Assembly: GCA_013150955.1 (NCBI GenBank)
Contig: JAADJD010000026.1
Span: 1 to 57,339, forward strand
Length of the DNA: 57,339 bases
Direction of reading: 5' to 3'
DNA from: Calditrichota bacterium
Lineage (GTDB): Bacteria > Calditrichota > Calditrichia > RBG-13-44-9 > J042
The notes under the pieces are model-generated. The model did no database searches, was not told where the DNA came from, and saw nothing but the letters and a program-made list of their open reading frames with translations. Of this stretch, positions 32,838-42,361 are shown piece by piece (position 1 is the first letter of the stretch; every line of letters begins with the position of its first letter). Position numbers and translations under genes: made by a program.

Positions 32838-35570
32838 TTAATGGGCTTCCAGCCAATTCTTGCCCACACCGATGTCTACTTTAAGCGGAACATTCAGCTG
32901 GATGGCGGTTTCCATTTTTTCTTTTACCAGCTGGCGAACCGTTTCCAGCTCTTCGGCCATGACTTCGAACACCAGCTCATCGTGTACCTGTAGAACCATC
33001 CGGGTTTTCAGCTGCCGCTGCTGGAGTTCGCGGTGAATTTGAATCATGGCGATTTTGATTAAATCGGCCGCACTGCCCTGGATGGTGGTGTTAATGGCAA
33101 TGCGTTCCGCATTTTGCCGCACATTGGCGTTTTTGCTATCGATTTCCGGGATGTACCGTCGCCGATTCAGAATGGTGGTCACGTACTTGTGCTGATGGGC
33201 GAAGGCGATGACGTGGGTGATGTAATCATTCACTTTTGGGAAGCGCACAAAGTAATTGGTGATGATCATTTTTGCCTCGTCGGGATCGATGCCCAGGCGC
33301 GCCGCCAGGCCGTATGGACTGATGCCGTAGATGATCCCGAAATTCACTTCTTTGGCCTTGCGCCGATGATCCGGGGTCACTTCTTCGATGGGAATGTCGA
33401 AGATCGCAGCGGCGGTGGTGGCGTGGATGTCCTCGCCCTTCTCGAACGCCTCCCGCAATCCCGGATCCCCGGAAAGATGCGCCATGATACGCAATTCGAT
33501 CTGGGAATAATCGGCAGACAGAATGAAATCCTCCGGATTCTGCGGAATAAACGCCCGCCGGATCTTCTTGCCAAATTCATCGCGGATGGGAATGTTCTGC
33601 AGGTTGGGATCGCTGCTGGACAGCCGGCCGGTGGCGGTCACCGTCTGGTTAAACGAGGTGTGCAACCGACCCGTTCGGGGACTGATTAGCCGGGGAAGCG
33701 CATCCACGTAGGTGGATTTTAACTTCATGAGCTTGCGGTATTCTAAAATCTTATTCACCAGCGGATGCTGGCTGTATTTTTCCAGCACGCTTTCGGAGGT
33801 GGAGTACTGTCCCGTGGGGGTGCGAGACGGCCGGCGATTCCCGAAGGCCTTTTGTATTTCCAGCTTTTCGAACAAGATTTGCCCCAGTTGCTGTGGGGAG
33901 TTGATGTTAAATTCCTCCCCGGCCAGCTGGTAAATCTGCTGTTCCAGTTGCTGCAGCTCGGTACCAATTTCGCGGGACATTTCCTCCAGAAAGGGGACGT
34001 CCAGGCTTACCCCGTTTTTTTCCATTTGCATCAACACTTCCACCAGTGGCATTTCCACCTGGCGGAACAGATCGTAGGTATTGGTTTCCTTCAGTTTCTT
34101 TTCCAGAATTTCTTTTAATTGAAAGGTGATGTCCGCATCCTCGCAGGCGTAGGGATAAACCAGATCCACCGCAATGTCTTTCATGTTCTTTTGTTTTTTG
34201 CCCTTTTTGCCGATCAGTTCTTCGATCGGGATCATTTTGTAATTCAAATAGATGCGGCTGAGATTGTCCAGATTGTGCTGCCGGCTACCGGGATTGATCA
34301 GGTAATCCGCAATCATGGTATCGAAGTCGATGCCCTTCAGCTCGATGTCATGCTGCCAGAGCATGAGGCCGTCGAACTTGATGTTCTGCCCGCCTTTCTT
34401 CAGGTTCGCATCTTCGAAAATGGGTTTCAGGCGCTGCCACACCTGCTCGGGGGTCAGACCGCCTTCGGGGTAGGACAACGGGACGTAGTACGCTTCGTGA
34501 GCCTTGCAGCTAAAAGCCAGACCGATGACATCGGCGTTGAAAATGTCCAGGCCGGTGGTTTCGGTATCGAAAACGAAAAACGGTTGCTGTTGCAGGTGTT
34601 GTACGAACCGATCCAGTGCTTCTGGCGAATCGATCAGGTGGTAATTCTGGCGATTGGCATCATAAGTTTTGACCACCTCGATGGGTTCCCCGGAAAATTC
34701 CGGGATCCGATCCATGAGGCTGCGAAATTCCAGTTCTTCGAAAATTTTTTGCAATTTCCGGGCATCAGCCGGTTTGGCCTTCAGCTGTTCAATCGAAATG
34801 TCCACCGGTACCTGCGTGTCGATGGTGACCAGCTCCCGGGACAGAAAGGCCTGCGTTTTATTTTCCGCCAGCGCCTTACGCCAGGCCTCCCGTGGCACCC
34901 GATCCAGATGTTCGTACAGATTTTCCAGGGAATGGAATTCCCGCAACAGGGATAAGGCGGTTTTCTCTCCAATGCGGGGCACACCCGGTACATTGTCCGA
35001 GGTATCCCCCATTAAGGCCAGGTAGTCCCGCACCTGTTCCGGGGTCAGTCCGTACTCCGACCGCAGCTTTTCCAGATCCACAATTTCGGCATCCTTTCCC
35101 GGCCGCACCTTGTACATTTTGATCCAGGGGGACAGCAGTTGCATGAAATCTTTATCCCCGGTCACCATGTACGTTTCAATGCCCTGCTGTTCCGCCTTTT
35201 TGGCCAGGGTACCAATCACATCGTCCGCTTCGTAACCCGGCAGCTCAATCACCGGAATGTTGAATGCCTTCACCAGCTCCACAATCATCGGGTACTGATC
35301 GGCCATTTCTTCGGGCATTTTCTGGCGGGTGGCCTTGTAGTCGGCAAATTTCTTATGGCGGAATGTCGGTTCCTTGGTGTCGAACACCACCGCAATGTAG
35401 TCCGGTTTTTCTTCCGAAAGGATTTTCATCAGCGACAGTGTAAATCCGTAAATGGCGCTGGTGTTCACACCCTTAGAAGTAAACAGCGGATTGCGGATGA
35501 ACGCGAAATACGATCGGTAAAAAAGTGCGGATCCATCAATTAAAAACAAACGTTTTCGTTTCTCACTCAT
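32838..35570 (-). CDS. polA: DNA polymerase I
   Basis: Starting at 35570 (MSEKRKRLFLIDGSALFYRSY, AAAGG upstream) the protein has 910 residues; the upstream extension to 35624 has no support. Residues 1-290 are the 5' nuclease ('VTGDKDFMQLLSPW', 'LMGDTSDNVPGVPRIGEKTA'). The proofreading domain is intact, with 'FVFDTETTGLD' near residue 335 and an 'EDADITFQL' motif later. The polymerase shows motif A 'SADYSQIELRIMAHLSGD', the O-helix 'RRKAKEVNFGIIYG' and motif C 'VLQVHDELVFEV'. It carries out Okazaki fragment processing and repair. The 85 bases before the neighbouring gene on the same strand hold nothing notable. Confidence 0.97.
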   Translation of the reverse strand: MSEKRKRLFLIDGSALFYRSYFAFIRNPLFTSKGVNTSAIYGFTLSLMKILSEEKPDYIAVVFDTKEPTFRHKKFADYKATRQKMPEEMADQYPMIVELVKAFNIPVIELPGYEADDVIGTLAKKAEQQGIETYMVTGDKDFMQLLSPWIKMYKVRPGKDAEIVDLEKLRSEYGLTPEQVRDYLALMGDTSDNVPGVPRIGEKTALSLLREFHSLENLYEHLDRVPREAWRKALAENKTQAFLSRELVTIDTQVPVDISIEQLKAKPADARKLQKIFEELEFRSLMDRIPEFSGEPIEVVKTYDANRQNYHLIDSPEALDRFVQHLQQQPFFVFDTETTGLDIFNADVIGLAFSCKAHEAYYVPLSYPEGGLTPEQVWQRLKPIFEDANLKKGGQNIKFDGLMLWQHDIELKGIDFDTMIADYLINPGSRQHNLDNLSRIYLNYKMIPIEELIGKKGKKQKNMKDIAVDLVYPYACEDADITFQLKEILEKKLKETNTYDLFRQVEMPLVEVLMQMEKNGVSLDVPFLEEMSREIGTELQQLEQQIYQLAGEEFNINSPQQLGQILFEKLEIQKAFGNRRPSRTPTGQYSTSESVLEKYSQHPLVNKILEYRKLMKLKSTYVDALPRLISPRTGRLHTSFNQTVTATGRLSSSDPNLQNIPIRDEFGKKIRRAFIPQNPEDFILSADYSQIELRIMAHLSGDPGLREAFEKGEDIHATTAAAIFDIPIEEVTPDHRRKAKEVNFGIIYGISPYGLAARLGIDPDEAKMIITNYFVRFPKVNDYITHVIAFAHQHKYVTTILNRRRYIPEIDSKNANVRQNAERIAINTTIQGSAADLIKIAMIQIHRELQQRQLKTRMVLQVHDELVFEVMAEELETVRQLVKEKMETAIQLNVPLKVDIGVGKNWLEAH

Positions 35571-35823
35571 TCGGGTCACGCCTTTTTTTGTGGAATAATA
35601 TAAGCATAATTTCTGGCGGAGCAAAGTGTGGTGGAAAGCGCTCGAGTTGCCCCGGGCTCAGGAGGCAGGATTGCCTGCCTCATCGGTTTTCGATTTGGCT
35701 ATTACAACAATTTTGCATATATTTTTTCAAGTATACACAAAGTTTGAATTTTTTGAAAGCGGGTGAGCGTCAGGGAGAACGGGCAAAAATAATTTGTCCC
35801 ATAAAACATAAGGAGGGGTGACC

Positions 35824-37974
35824 ATGTGTTCAGGGATTTTGAGACGCATCGCCGGGCTTGTGGGAGTGGTGCTCATCTGGGGATTTACCGGATGGGCACA
35901 GCAGGTAACCCATGGCCCGGTTGTCGGTGGGGTGACGTCTTCCTCGGCGGTATTTGTCGTCCGGGTGGACGCACCGGCAGATGTGCAGCTGGAGCTTTCA
36001 CCCACCGGTGATTTTCAGTCGGTGATCCGAACAACCTCAGCGCTGGCCAGTGAGGATGGCTATTATTTTGTCAAGCTGTTTGCCAGTGGATTGCAACCCG
36101 AAACCCGTTATTATTATCGGGTGGTGCTCAATGGGATTCCCGCAACGGCGGAGGCCGTGGGCAGCTTCCGTACCTTCCCGCCGGAGGGCGCGCCCCGCAC
36201 CTTTACCTTTCTGACTGGATCGTGCCAGCAGGCCGGGGACGATCCTTTTTCCAACATCGGCAACATCTTTTATCGAATGGCTCAGGAGGATGCCCTGTTT
36301 CTGCTGCATCAGGGGGATTGGGGCTATCCGGACACCACCGATGAAGAAGCCGGGCGTCCCGGGGATTATTTCCCCCTGATTTACGATCGGGTGGTGGAAA
36401 CCTATTTCTCTAAATACGATCCTAATTATCCCATGGCGGAATTGTTCAAAACCATGGCTGTGGATTACGCCTACGATGATCACGATATGGTAGATAACAA
36501 CAGCGATTACACCTATCCGGGCATTGCCAATTCCGTACGCGGGTATCGCGAAATGTTTCCCCACTATCCGTTGCCCAATGGCGATGATGGGGTGTGGCAT
36601 CAATTTACCTGTGGGAATGCCGACTTTTTTGTGGTGGATAATCGTTCCCAGCGGGATCCCAACATCAATGCCTTTACCATCATTCCACCGAACGATTTTG
36701 TGCAGGACACCATTGTGAGTTTCCGTCCTGGCCCGGATCATCGGTTGCTGACCGCCAATCCCATGGTCACGGGAGAAGATCAGATGAGCTGGTTGTTGAA
36801 TGCGCTCAAGAATTCCACAGCGGACTGGAAATTCATTTCCACCGGAACGCCGTTTAATCCGGGCATGCGCGGGGTCATTGAACTGGCGGTGTTGCTGCAG
36901 GGCGATCCCAACTATGCCGAAATTCCCACTCCCGCCGGTGTATTAACGCCCACCGAAATAGCGGTGGAGTTTTCCGACAAGTGGGCTGGCTTTCCCATTA
37001 CCATTCACCGCCTGCTTTCATTCATCATTGAAAATCGCATTGAAAACGTGATTTTTCTGGCCGGGGACATTCACACCTCTGCCATTGATGATGGGGCCAA
37101 TTCCCTGATCCCGGAGCTGGTTTCCGGCCCGCTGGATCGTACCAATTCCCAGACGGTGGCCATGATGGAGCAGTTTGGCATTTACATTTACAACAAGGGA
37201 GGGCATACCTCCAGCCAGAGTGATCTGGGAAATGCTTACGGTCGGGTGATCGTTTTTGGGAAAGATTCGGTGCGGCTGGAGGTGGTCAGTGAAACCGGCG
37301 AGATCCTGGCCAAACATACGGTCAGGGCGGGATTCATCCCTGCCAGAGTGGGGGCCACAGTGGTACCGCTCAAGCTGGATTTTGGTGGCGTACCCGTGGG
37401 AAGCCAGGGGACGCAGCCCCTCATCGTGGTAAGCACCAGTATCGATCCGCTGGTGGTGGAGCGCATCGAAAGCAGCGACCCACAGCGGTTTCAGGTGGTT
37501 CCGCGGCATTTTACCGTGTATCCGGGACTGAAACAGCGGCTGGCGGTCATTTACACGCCCGATACCAATGAGCTGCACGAGGCAACCCTGACCATCTATT
37601 CAAACGATCCTGATGGCCCCATCACCGTAAATGTGAGAGGCTACGGCATTGATCTGTATGCCGAAAAGGCCACCACGCCTGCCTCGCAAGTACCGCGGGA
37701 ATTTCAACTGCTGCCCAATTTCCCCAATCCGTTCAATCCCGCCACCACCATTCCTTACGCCATTGCGCGGGAAGGACAGGTGCGGTTAACCATTTACAAC
37801 CTGCTGGGGCAACCGATCCGTACCCTGGTGGATGCCTTTCAACCTGCGGGGCATTATCGCGTGGTGTGGGATGGACGGGATGATAAAGGAATGGCTGTAA
37901 CCAGCGGGGTGTATATTTACGAATTGAAAGCAGGCAATTTTGTAGCCCGGCGCAAGCTTATGTTGTTGAAATAA
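35824..37974 (+). CDS. Secreted PhoD-like phosphatase with C-terminal sorting domain
   Basis: The ATG at 35824 follows AAGGAGGGG; the product has 716 residues. After a Sec signal ending 'GWAQ' comes a PhoD N-terminal beta-sandwich (about 30-120, 'GLQPETRYYYRVVLNG'). The metallophosphatase core carries 'TGSCQQAGDDPFSNI', 'QGDWGYPDT', 'YDDHDMVDNNSD' and 'FLAGDIHTSAI', which supply the metal ligands. Residues about 510-610 form an Ig-like spacer ('LDFGGVPVGSQGTQPLIV'). The final 75 residues ('LPNFPNPFNPATTIPYA' on) are a type IX-like sorting domain. It probably releases phosphate from phosphodiesters at the cell surface. Confidence 0.9.
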   Translation: MCSGILRRIAGLVGVVLIWGFTGWAQQVTHGPVVGGVTSSSAVFVVRVDAPADVQLELSPTGDFQSVIRTTSALASEDGYYFVKLFASGLQPETRYYYRVVLNGIPATAEAVGSFRTFPPEGAPRTFTFLTGSCQQAGDDPFSNIGNIFYRMAQEDALFLLHQGDWGYPDTTDEEAGRPGDYFPLIYDRVVETYFSKYDPNYPMAELFKTMAVDYAYDDHDMVDNNSDYTYPGIANSVRGYREMFPHYPLPNGDDGVWHQFTCGNADFFVVDNRSQRDPNINAFTIIPPNDFVQDTIVSFRPGPDHRLLTANPMVTGEDQMSWLLNALKNSTADWKFISTGTPFNPGMRGVIELAVLLQGDPNYAEIPTPAGVLTPTEIAVEFSDKWAGFPITIHRLLSFIIENRIENVIFLAGDIHTSAIDDGANSLIPELVSGPLDRTNSQTVAMMEQFGIYIYNKGGHTSSQSDLGNAYGRVIVFGKDSVRLEVVSETGEILAKHTVRAGFIPARVGATVVPLKLDFGGVPVGSQGTQPLIVVSTSIDPLVVERIESSDPQRFQVVPRHFTVYPGLKQRLAVIYTPDTNELHEATLTIYSNDPDGPITVNVRGYGIDLYAEKATTPASQVPREFQLLPNFPNPFNPATTIPYAIAREGQVRLTIYNLLGQPIRTLVDAFQPAGHYRVVWDGRDDKGMAVTSGVYIYELKAGNFVARRKLMLLK

Positions 37975-38118
37975 GATGAATCCCGGTTCCCCGCGTCCGG
38001 TTTGCTGGATGCGGGGGCCGGGGAGTTCTTCCAGAACGATCCGCTTTCACAGCCGGAATCCTCTCCGGCATGGGGCAGTGTGGGAAAACAGAAAATGCCC
38101 GCAATCCCGATGGCAAAT

Positions 38119-38147
38119 TTGACAAAATCCCCAAATCTCCTTACCTT
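38119..38147 (+). promoter_or_regulatory. Sigma-70-like promoter for the lipid kinase gene
   Basis: TTGACA at 38119-38124, a 17-base spacer and TACCTT at 38142-38147. It would put the transcript start within about 25 bases of the gene's start codon. Confidence 0.45.
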
Positions 38148-38176
38148 TCCTATTCAAAAATTGGGGACGTGTGCGG

Positions 38177-39067
38177 ATGAGGTTGTTGCTGGTTTACAAT
38201 CCCCGGGCGGCCAACTGGCGGGCTCGCAAGTTATTGCCGGAAGTGGAGGCCGAGTTTGACCGCTATGGCGTGGCGTTTGATTTAGCCCTGACCGACTATC
38301 CGGAACATGCGGTGGAGATTGTACGCAACGCGGATTTTTCTCGCTACGATGGCATTGTGGCCGCCGGGGGCGACGGAACTCTCTTTGAGGTCATCAATGG
38401 ATATTTTCGGAATACCGGTTCAAAGAAAATTCCGCTGGGGATATTACCCATCGGAACGGGCAATGCGTTTGCACGGGATCTGGAACTGGAAGCCAGCCGC
38501 TGGAAGGAAGCGGTGAGCATCATCGTGGGCGGAAAAACGCGAACCGTGGATGTGGGGCAATTCCGCACCCACGGGCAGGTTTACTACTACCTGAATATCA
38601 TTGGACTGGGCTTTGTGGCCGATGTGACCCGGACTGCCAGCAAATTGAAAATATTCGGGAATCTTTCTTATACTCTGGGGGTTCTCTTTCATACCATTAC
38701 CCTGAACGCGTTTCCGATTATCCTGGAACTGGACGGGCGGGTCATTGAGCGCGAAAACATTTTTGTGGAGGTCTCCAATACGCGATATACTTCAAATTTC
38801 TTAATAGCCCCCAATGCCCGCATTGATGACGGCCTGCTGGATGTCATTCTGGTCAACCGGCTCTCCCGCTTTCGCTTGCTGAAAGCGTTTCCAAAGGTGT
38901 TTACCGGGGAGCATATCCACATGGACGAGGTGGATGTATTTCAGGTGCAGCGGGTGGTAATCCGCACACCCGAGCCGAAAGTCCTTTCGCCGGATGGCGA
39001 GCTGGTGGGCATTACTCCGGTGGAAATCGAATGTCTACCCCGTGCCGTCGAAGTGTTCTGGAAGTGA
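38177..39067 (+). CDS. Diacylglycerol kinase-family lipid kinase (YegS/DgkB type)
   Basis: A 296-residue protein from the ATG at 38177; a GTG two codons earlier (38171) is equally possible. 'LLLVYNPRAAN' at the N-terminus and 'IVAAGGDGTLFEVINGY' near residue 58-74 are the nucleotide-binding motifs of the DAGK catalytic domain, and 'LGILPIGTGNAFARDLEL' follows. The C-terminal half is the beta-rich lipid-binding domain with 'NARIDDGLLDVILV'. The likely reaction is ATP-dependent phosphorylation of diacylglycerol or another lipid alcohol. An acyltransferase gene follows, which suggests a phospholipid context. Confidence 0.9.
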   Translation: MRLLLVYNPRAANWRARKLLPEVEAEFDRYGVAFDLALTDYPEHAVEIVRNADFSRYDGIVAAGGDGTLFEVINGYFRNTGSKKIPLGILPIGTGNAFARDLELEASRWKEAVSIIVGGKTRTVDVGQFRTHGQVYYYLNIIGLGFVADVTRTASKLKIFGNLSYTLGVLFHTITLNAFPIILELDGRVIERENIFVEVSNTRYTSNFLIAPNARIDDGLLDVILVNRLSRFRLLKAFPKVFTGEHIHMDEVDVFQVQRVVIRTPEPKVLSPDGELVGITPVEIECLPRAVEVFWK

Positions 39068-39176
39068 ATGATGCTGAAAGGGGAAGCCCCGAAGCCGATG
39101 AAAATCCACTGTCTTTTCCGATTAAAACGGATCTGGATGATGCGCCAGCCGGGACACACATGGCGATCGGGTTTTA

Positions 39177-39320
39177 ACCCAGATTATGTTTTAGACCACG
39201 AATTACACGAATGAACACGAACAAATCTATCTGAATGAAAATGTGTTCCCGCGTATATTGAGCTATTTGTTGATATTTTTCGAATGAATTCGATTTGTGG
39301 GCTAATGCCCAATCTGGGTT
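39177..39320 (-). repeat. Inverted-repeat element, reverse orientation, diverged
   Basis: Runs from 'ACCCAGATTATG' to 'CCAATCTGGGTT'. Its centre matches subtype A but has lost about 20 bases and one of the 'CATTCG' end blocks. It lies between the lipid kinase and the acyltransferase genes. Confidence 0.75.
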
Positions 39321-39404
39321 TAATTGGGGAGGAACCAAAGAAATACGGTCTACCGCTCTGACGGAATGAATCAAAAGCAAAAATCCCAACGCTGAGGATA
39401 ACGG

Positions 39405-40121
39405 ATGCCAGTGATCAAGACTCTTCGCTCGGCCGCGCTCTGGACAATTGGGGGGTTGTATTTTGGGGGATTTTTAGTGACGTTGATCGTGCTGTCCTAT
39501 CTGTTCCCGCCCCGGAAATATGATCCATTTATTAAGAAGGGGCTGCGGGGACTTTTTCGGTTGCTGGGGATTCCGGTCACCGTAAAGGGACAGGAGCACC
39601 TGGATCCCCGGAAGACGTATTTGTTCATGGCCAATCATGTGAGCATTTTCGATATTCCGTTGCTGGGGGGATACATTCCTCATTTCGTCCGCGGTGTAGA
39701 AGCCGACCGGCAGTTCCGCTGGCCGCTATATGGTTATGTGGTGCGTCGGGTGGGGAACATTCCCATTTCTCGAGAAAACGTGCATGCATCGATTCGGAGC
39801 ATTCATCAGGCCGCCGAACGATTGAAGGCGGGGCAGTCCATGGTCATATTGCCCGAAGGCCACCGCACACTGGACGGGAACCTGCGCTCCTTCAAAAAAC
39901 TGCCGTTTTATCTGGCCAAAAAGGCTGGCTGCGAGATTGTTCCGGTAGGCATGTCGGGATTGTTTTCATTAAAACGGAAGGGATCCTGGCACATCCATCC
40001 CGGCCCGGTGATGATCCGATTTGGAAAGCCCATCGATCGGGAAACGGTGGAGCGGCTTTCCGTAACCGAATTGCGGGATTTAACGCGTAAGGCCATTGAG
40101 GAACTGATCGAATGGCATTGA
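39405..40121 (+). CDS. 1-acyl-glycerol-3-phosphate acyltransferase (PlsC family)
   Basis: A 238-residue protein with one N-terminal helix ('TIGGLYFGGFLVTLIVLSYLF') and the four acyltransferase blocks. Block I is 'NHVSIFDIPLL' (HxxxxD read as H-V-S-I-F-D), followed by 'GNIPISREN', 'ILPEGHRTLDG' and 'CEIVPVGMSGL'. It transfers a fatty acyl group to lysophosphatidic acid at the inner membrane. Length is normal. A repeat element begins one base past its stop codon, and the upstream gene (lipid kinase) suggests a shared role in lipid turnover. Confidence 0.92.
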   Translation: MPVIKTLRSAALWTIGGLYFGGFLVTLIVLSYLFPPRKYDPFIKKGLRGLFRLLGIPVTVKGQEHLDPRKTYLFMANHVSIFDIPLLGGYIPHFVRGVEADRQFRWPLYGYVVRRVGNIPISRENVHASIRSIHQAAERLKAGQSMVILPEGHRTLDGNLRSFKKLPFYLAKKAGCEIVPVGMSGLFSLKRKGSWHIHPGPVMIRFGKPIDRETVERLSVTELRDLTRKAIEELIEWH

Positions 40122-40595
40122 ACCCGGATAATGCATGAGACTGCGAATCACGCGTATGAATTCGAATAAACCCAGATGATGCAATAGCCTACGAATTACA
40201 CGAATGAACACAAATAAAACCAATAAAATACATTGGATGGTGTCTGGATGAAAATGTGTTCCATACTTTATTCGCGATTTTGTCGACATTTTTTGGTTTC
40301 ATTCGTGTGATTTGCGGTTTAACCCATATTATGCATTAGCCTACGAATCACACGAATTAACACCAACAAAAATAATGAATGCACTGGATTCTATCTGGAT
40401 GAAAAGTGTTTTCCCGGATATATTCGCTATTTTGTTGATTTTGTTCGAATTCATTCGCGTGATTCGTGGTTTAACGCATTATTTGGGTTTAATGCAAAAT
40501 TTGGGTTTATATTTTTATTTATGTTAATTCGTGTCATTCGTGGTTCTCATGCAGAATCTGGGTTCATTCGTGCAATTCGTGGTCTAAAGCAAATT
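40122..40595. repeat. Largest inverted-repeat mosaic: two full reverse copies flanked by fragments
   Basis: Directly after the PlsC stop codon lie a forward end fragment (40122-40168), a reverse subtype B copy (40169-40323) and a reverse subtype A copy (about 40324-40488). Then come a forward right-end piece (40489-40563) and a shorter one (40564-40595). Both subtypes share the terminal sequence, so neighbouring copies appear joined end to end. Confidence 0.8.
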
Positions 40596-40624
40596 GCGGC
40601 CAGGGATTGCAGGGGCAATGGGGT

Positions 40625-41716
40625 TTATCCCGACGTGCTTTTTTTTGCCTGCAGGATGGAACGGGCATTATTGATTAGAAAGAGAAGGATTGCCAGAACA
40701 TTTAACACCCCACCGATTTGCTTACCGGGCATCCAGTAAATCAAATCGCTAATGGTGCGCACCAGCAGCCCGATATGCAGCAGGATAAGGTGGAAGTAGA
40801 ACCGATTGTGAAAATGAATTTTCAAATCCAGAATGGCGGGAAAAATAATTGGGGCGTGTCCAAAAATCATCGAAAAAACGAATCCCACAAAAAACGTGTG
40901 CAGGAACGCATCGTAGTAAAAGCCTGCCTGCTGAACGGGTGCCAGCAGGGCCAGCCATCCGGTTACTGCCAGCCAGGCGTATCCGCTAAGGAGTGACCAG
41001 GCGGTGAATTTGGGCAATCCAGAGGTGGTCACGGTGTGGCGGGCCACGTCATTCAGGAATAACCATCCAGTAAGGGCCAGTAAGCTCAAGCCCATCAGGC
41101 GCAATCCCGGCACGTAGAAATAGTTGGTCAGCGTCATGGCCAGAATGAGCACGCCGTTGCTTACCAGAAACCAGATGCGGGCCAGGGGACGGGGCGGAAA
41201 AATCCGGCTGAGTTCCAGGCGTTCGGCAACGATCGTGAGCAGCAGGAAGCCCATCCACCACGGCACCACCTGGAACAGAAACTTGCCGGCACCCCACCAC
41301 AGGTTACCAATAAACCAGCTCAGGGCACCCGCACTCATGATCATGAAGTGAATTTCGCTGTATTGAAGGAAAACCCGAATCAATAGCAGGGATAATAAAA
41401 AGGCACTAATCGTGAACAGTAGCGGGCCATACAGTTGATTGGGGAAGGCAAGGGTGAATCCAATCCCCAGAGCGGACAGAATCGGAGCCGAATACGCCAG
41501 CGAGGTTTTGCGGGCAACGGCCCGTTCTAAAGAAATGAGGGCGCCCAGAAAGGCCGTGACCATCAAGGGTCCGTGGAGCGCAGGCAGTGAAGGGTGGGGA
41601 AGGGGAATGTCGTATCCCAGTCGCTGCAGGGCAGAAATCAGCCCCAGCAGGAGTGAAAAAAGCGCCAGAATCAGCAGGGGAACTCTGGCCCGCGGGGAAT
41701 CCAGTTTCCATTTCAT
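40625..41716 (-). CDS. NnrS-like multi-helix membrane protein
   Basis: I place the start at 41716 (GAGGT ribosome binding site 9 bases upstream), giving 363 residues; an upstream ATG at 41737 is also open. It has about 12 predicted helices. 'LHGPLMVTAFLGALISLERAVA' near residue 50 and 'HTFFVGFVFSMIFGHAPIIFPA' near residue 270 carry the conserved histidines of NnrS-type haem/copper membrane proteins, which are linked to nitric oxide tolerance in denitrifiers. It follows the nos gene cluster on the same strand but lies beyond a terminator-like hairpin, so it may be separately controlled. The family call is moderate. Confidence 0.65.
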   Translation of the reverse strand: MKWKLDSPRARVPLLILALFSLLLGLISALQRLGYDIPLPHPSLPALHGPLMVTAFLGALISLERAVARKTSLAYSAPILSALGIGFTLAFPNQLYGPLLFTISAFLLSLLLIRVFLQYSEIHFMIMSAGALSWFIGNLWWGAGKFLFQVVPWWMGFLLLTIVAERLELSRIFPPRPLARIWFLVSNGVLILAMTLTNYFYVPGLRLMGLSLLALTGWLFLNDVARHTVTTSGLPKFTAWSLLSGYAWLAVTGWLALLAPVQQAGFYYDAFLHTFFVGFVFSMIFGHAPIIFPAILDLKIHFHNRFYFHLILLHIGLLVRTISDLIYWMPGKQIGGVLNVLAILLFLINNARSILQAKKSTSG

Positions 41717-41741
41717 GTCCAGGACCTCATTGTGCATTCGA

Positions 41742-41792
41742 TAAAAAAGAATGCAGGTGTTGATACCGCCACGGGTACCAGCACCTGCATTT
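41742..41792 (-). terminator. Terminator at the end of the nos operon
   Basis: On the minus strand a 10-bp perfect stem (AATGCAGGTG at 41750-41759 against CACCTGCATT at 41782-41791) with a 22-base loop leads into CTTTTTTAT. It lies between the cytochrome c stop and the NnrS-like start. Confidence 0.75.
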
Positions 41793-41844
41793 AAAAGGAG
41801 GAGGCAAAATCATTGCCCGTGTCAAACAATCACAGCAAAACCGC

Positions 41845-42291
41845 TCACTCCTGAATGGTGCGGATATAGGCAATAATGTCCAGAATTTGTTCGTCGGTTA
41901 AGGCCGGATTACCCCCTTTAGGCGGCATGGGGATACCCGTGGTGTTCAGGGGATCGTTCACCGGACGCCCGACGATCACGTAGTGCAGCAGTTCTTCGTC
42001 TGTTTTTTGCTTCACAAATTCGCTGTGCACCAGATCCTTTCCAATGCCCTTAATGCCCTTACCATCCGCACCGTGGCAGGCGGAGCAGCTTTGCATATAG
42101 AGTGTTTTCCCCTTGATGGGGTCCCCTTTTTTCAAAGCTGCCTTGGGTTTTGCTGCGGGCTGCTGCTGTTGAACCTGGGCTTTGCCGGTATCGGATTCCG
42201 CATTTTCGTTGCCACCGCCGCATCCGATAACTACCAGCAAGGCAACACTCACCACAACGGCGCTCATGCGTCGCAACATCTTTGAACTCAT
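41845..42291 (-). CDS. Monohaem cytochrome c lipoprotein
   Basis: From the ATG at 42291 (AAGGGG ribosome binding site) the protein has 148 residues. The leader ends 'LVVIGCGG', a lipobox, and is followed by a Gln/Ala/Lys-rich linker. A single haem site, 'CSACH', lies near residue 71. 'GIPMPPKGGNPALTDEQILDIIAYIRTI' near the C-terminus supplies the axial methionine and the final helix of a class I cytochrome. It is anchored on the periplasmic side and is the natural electron donor candidate for the nitrous oxide reductase encoded upstream in the same operon. Confidence 0.93.
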   Translation of the reverse strand: MSSKMLRRMSAVVVSVALLVVIGCGGGNENAESDTGKAQVQQQQPAAKPKAALKKGDPIKGKTLYMQSCSACHGADGKGIKGIGKDLVHSEFVKQKTDEELLHYVIVGRPVNDPLNTTGIPMPPKGGNPALTDEQILDIIAYIRTIQE

Positions 42292-42361
42292 GCTCACTTA
42301 CCCCTTCTGTTTTGTTTTATGTTGTTTATTGATTTGTATTGTTTTCGTTTTTAACTCTCCT

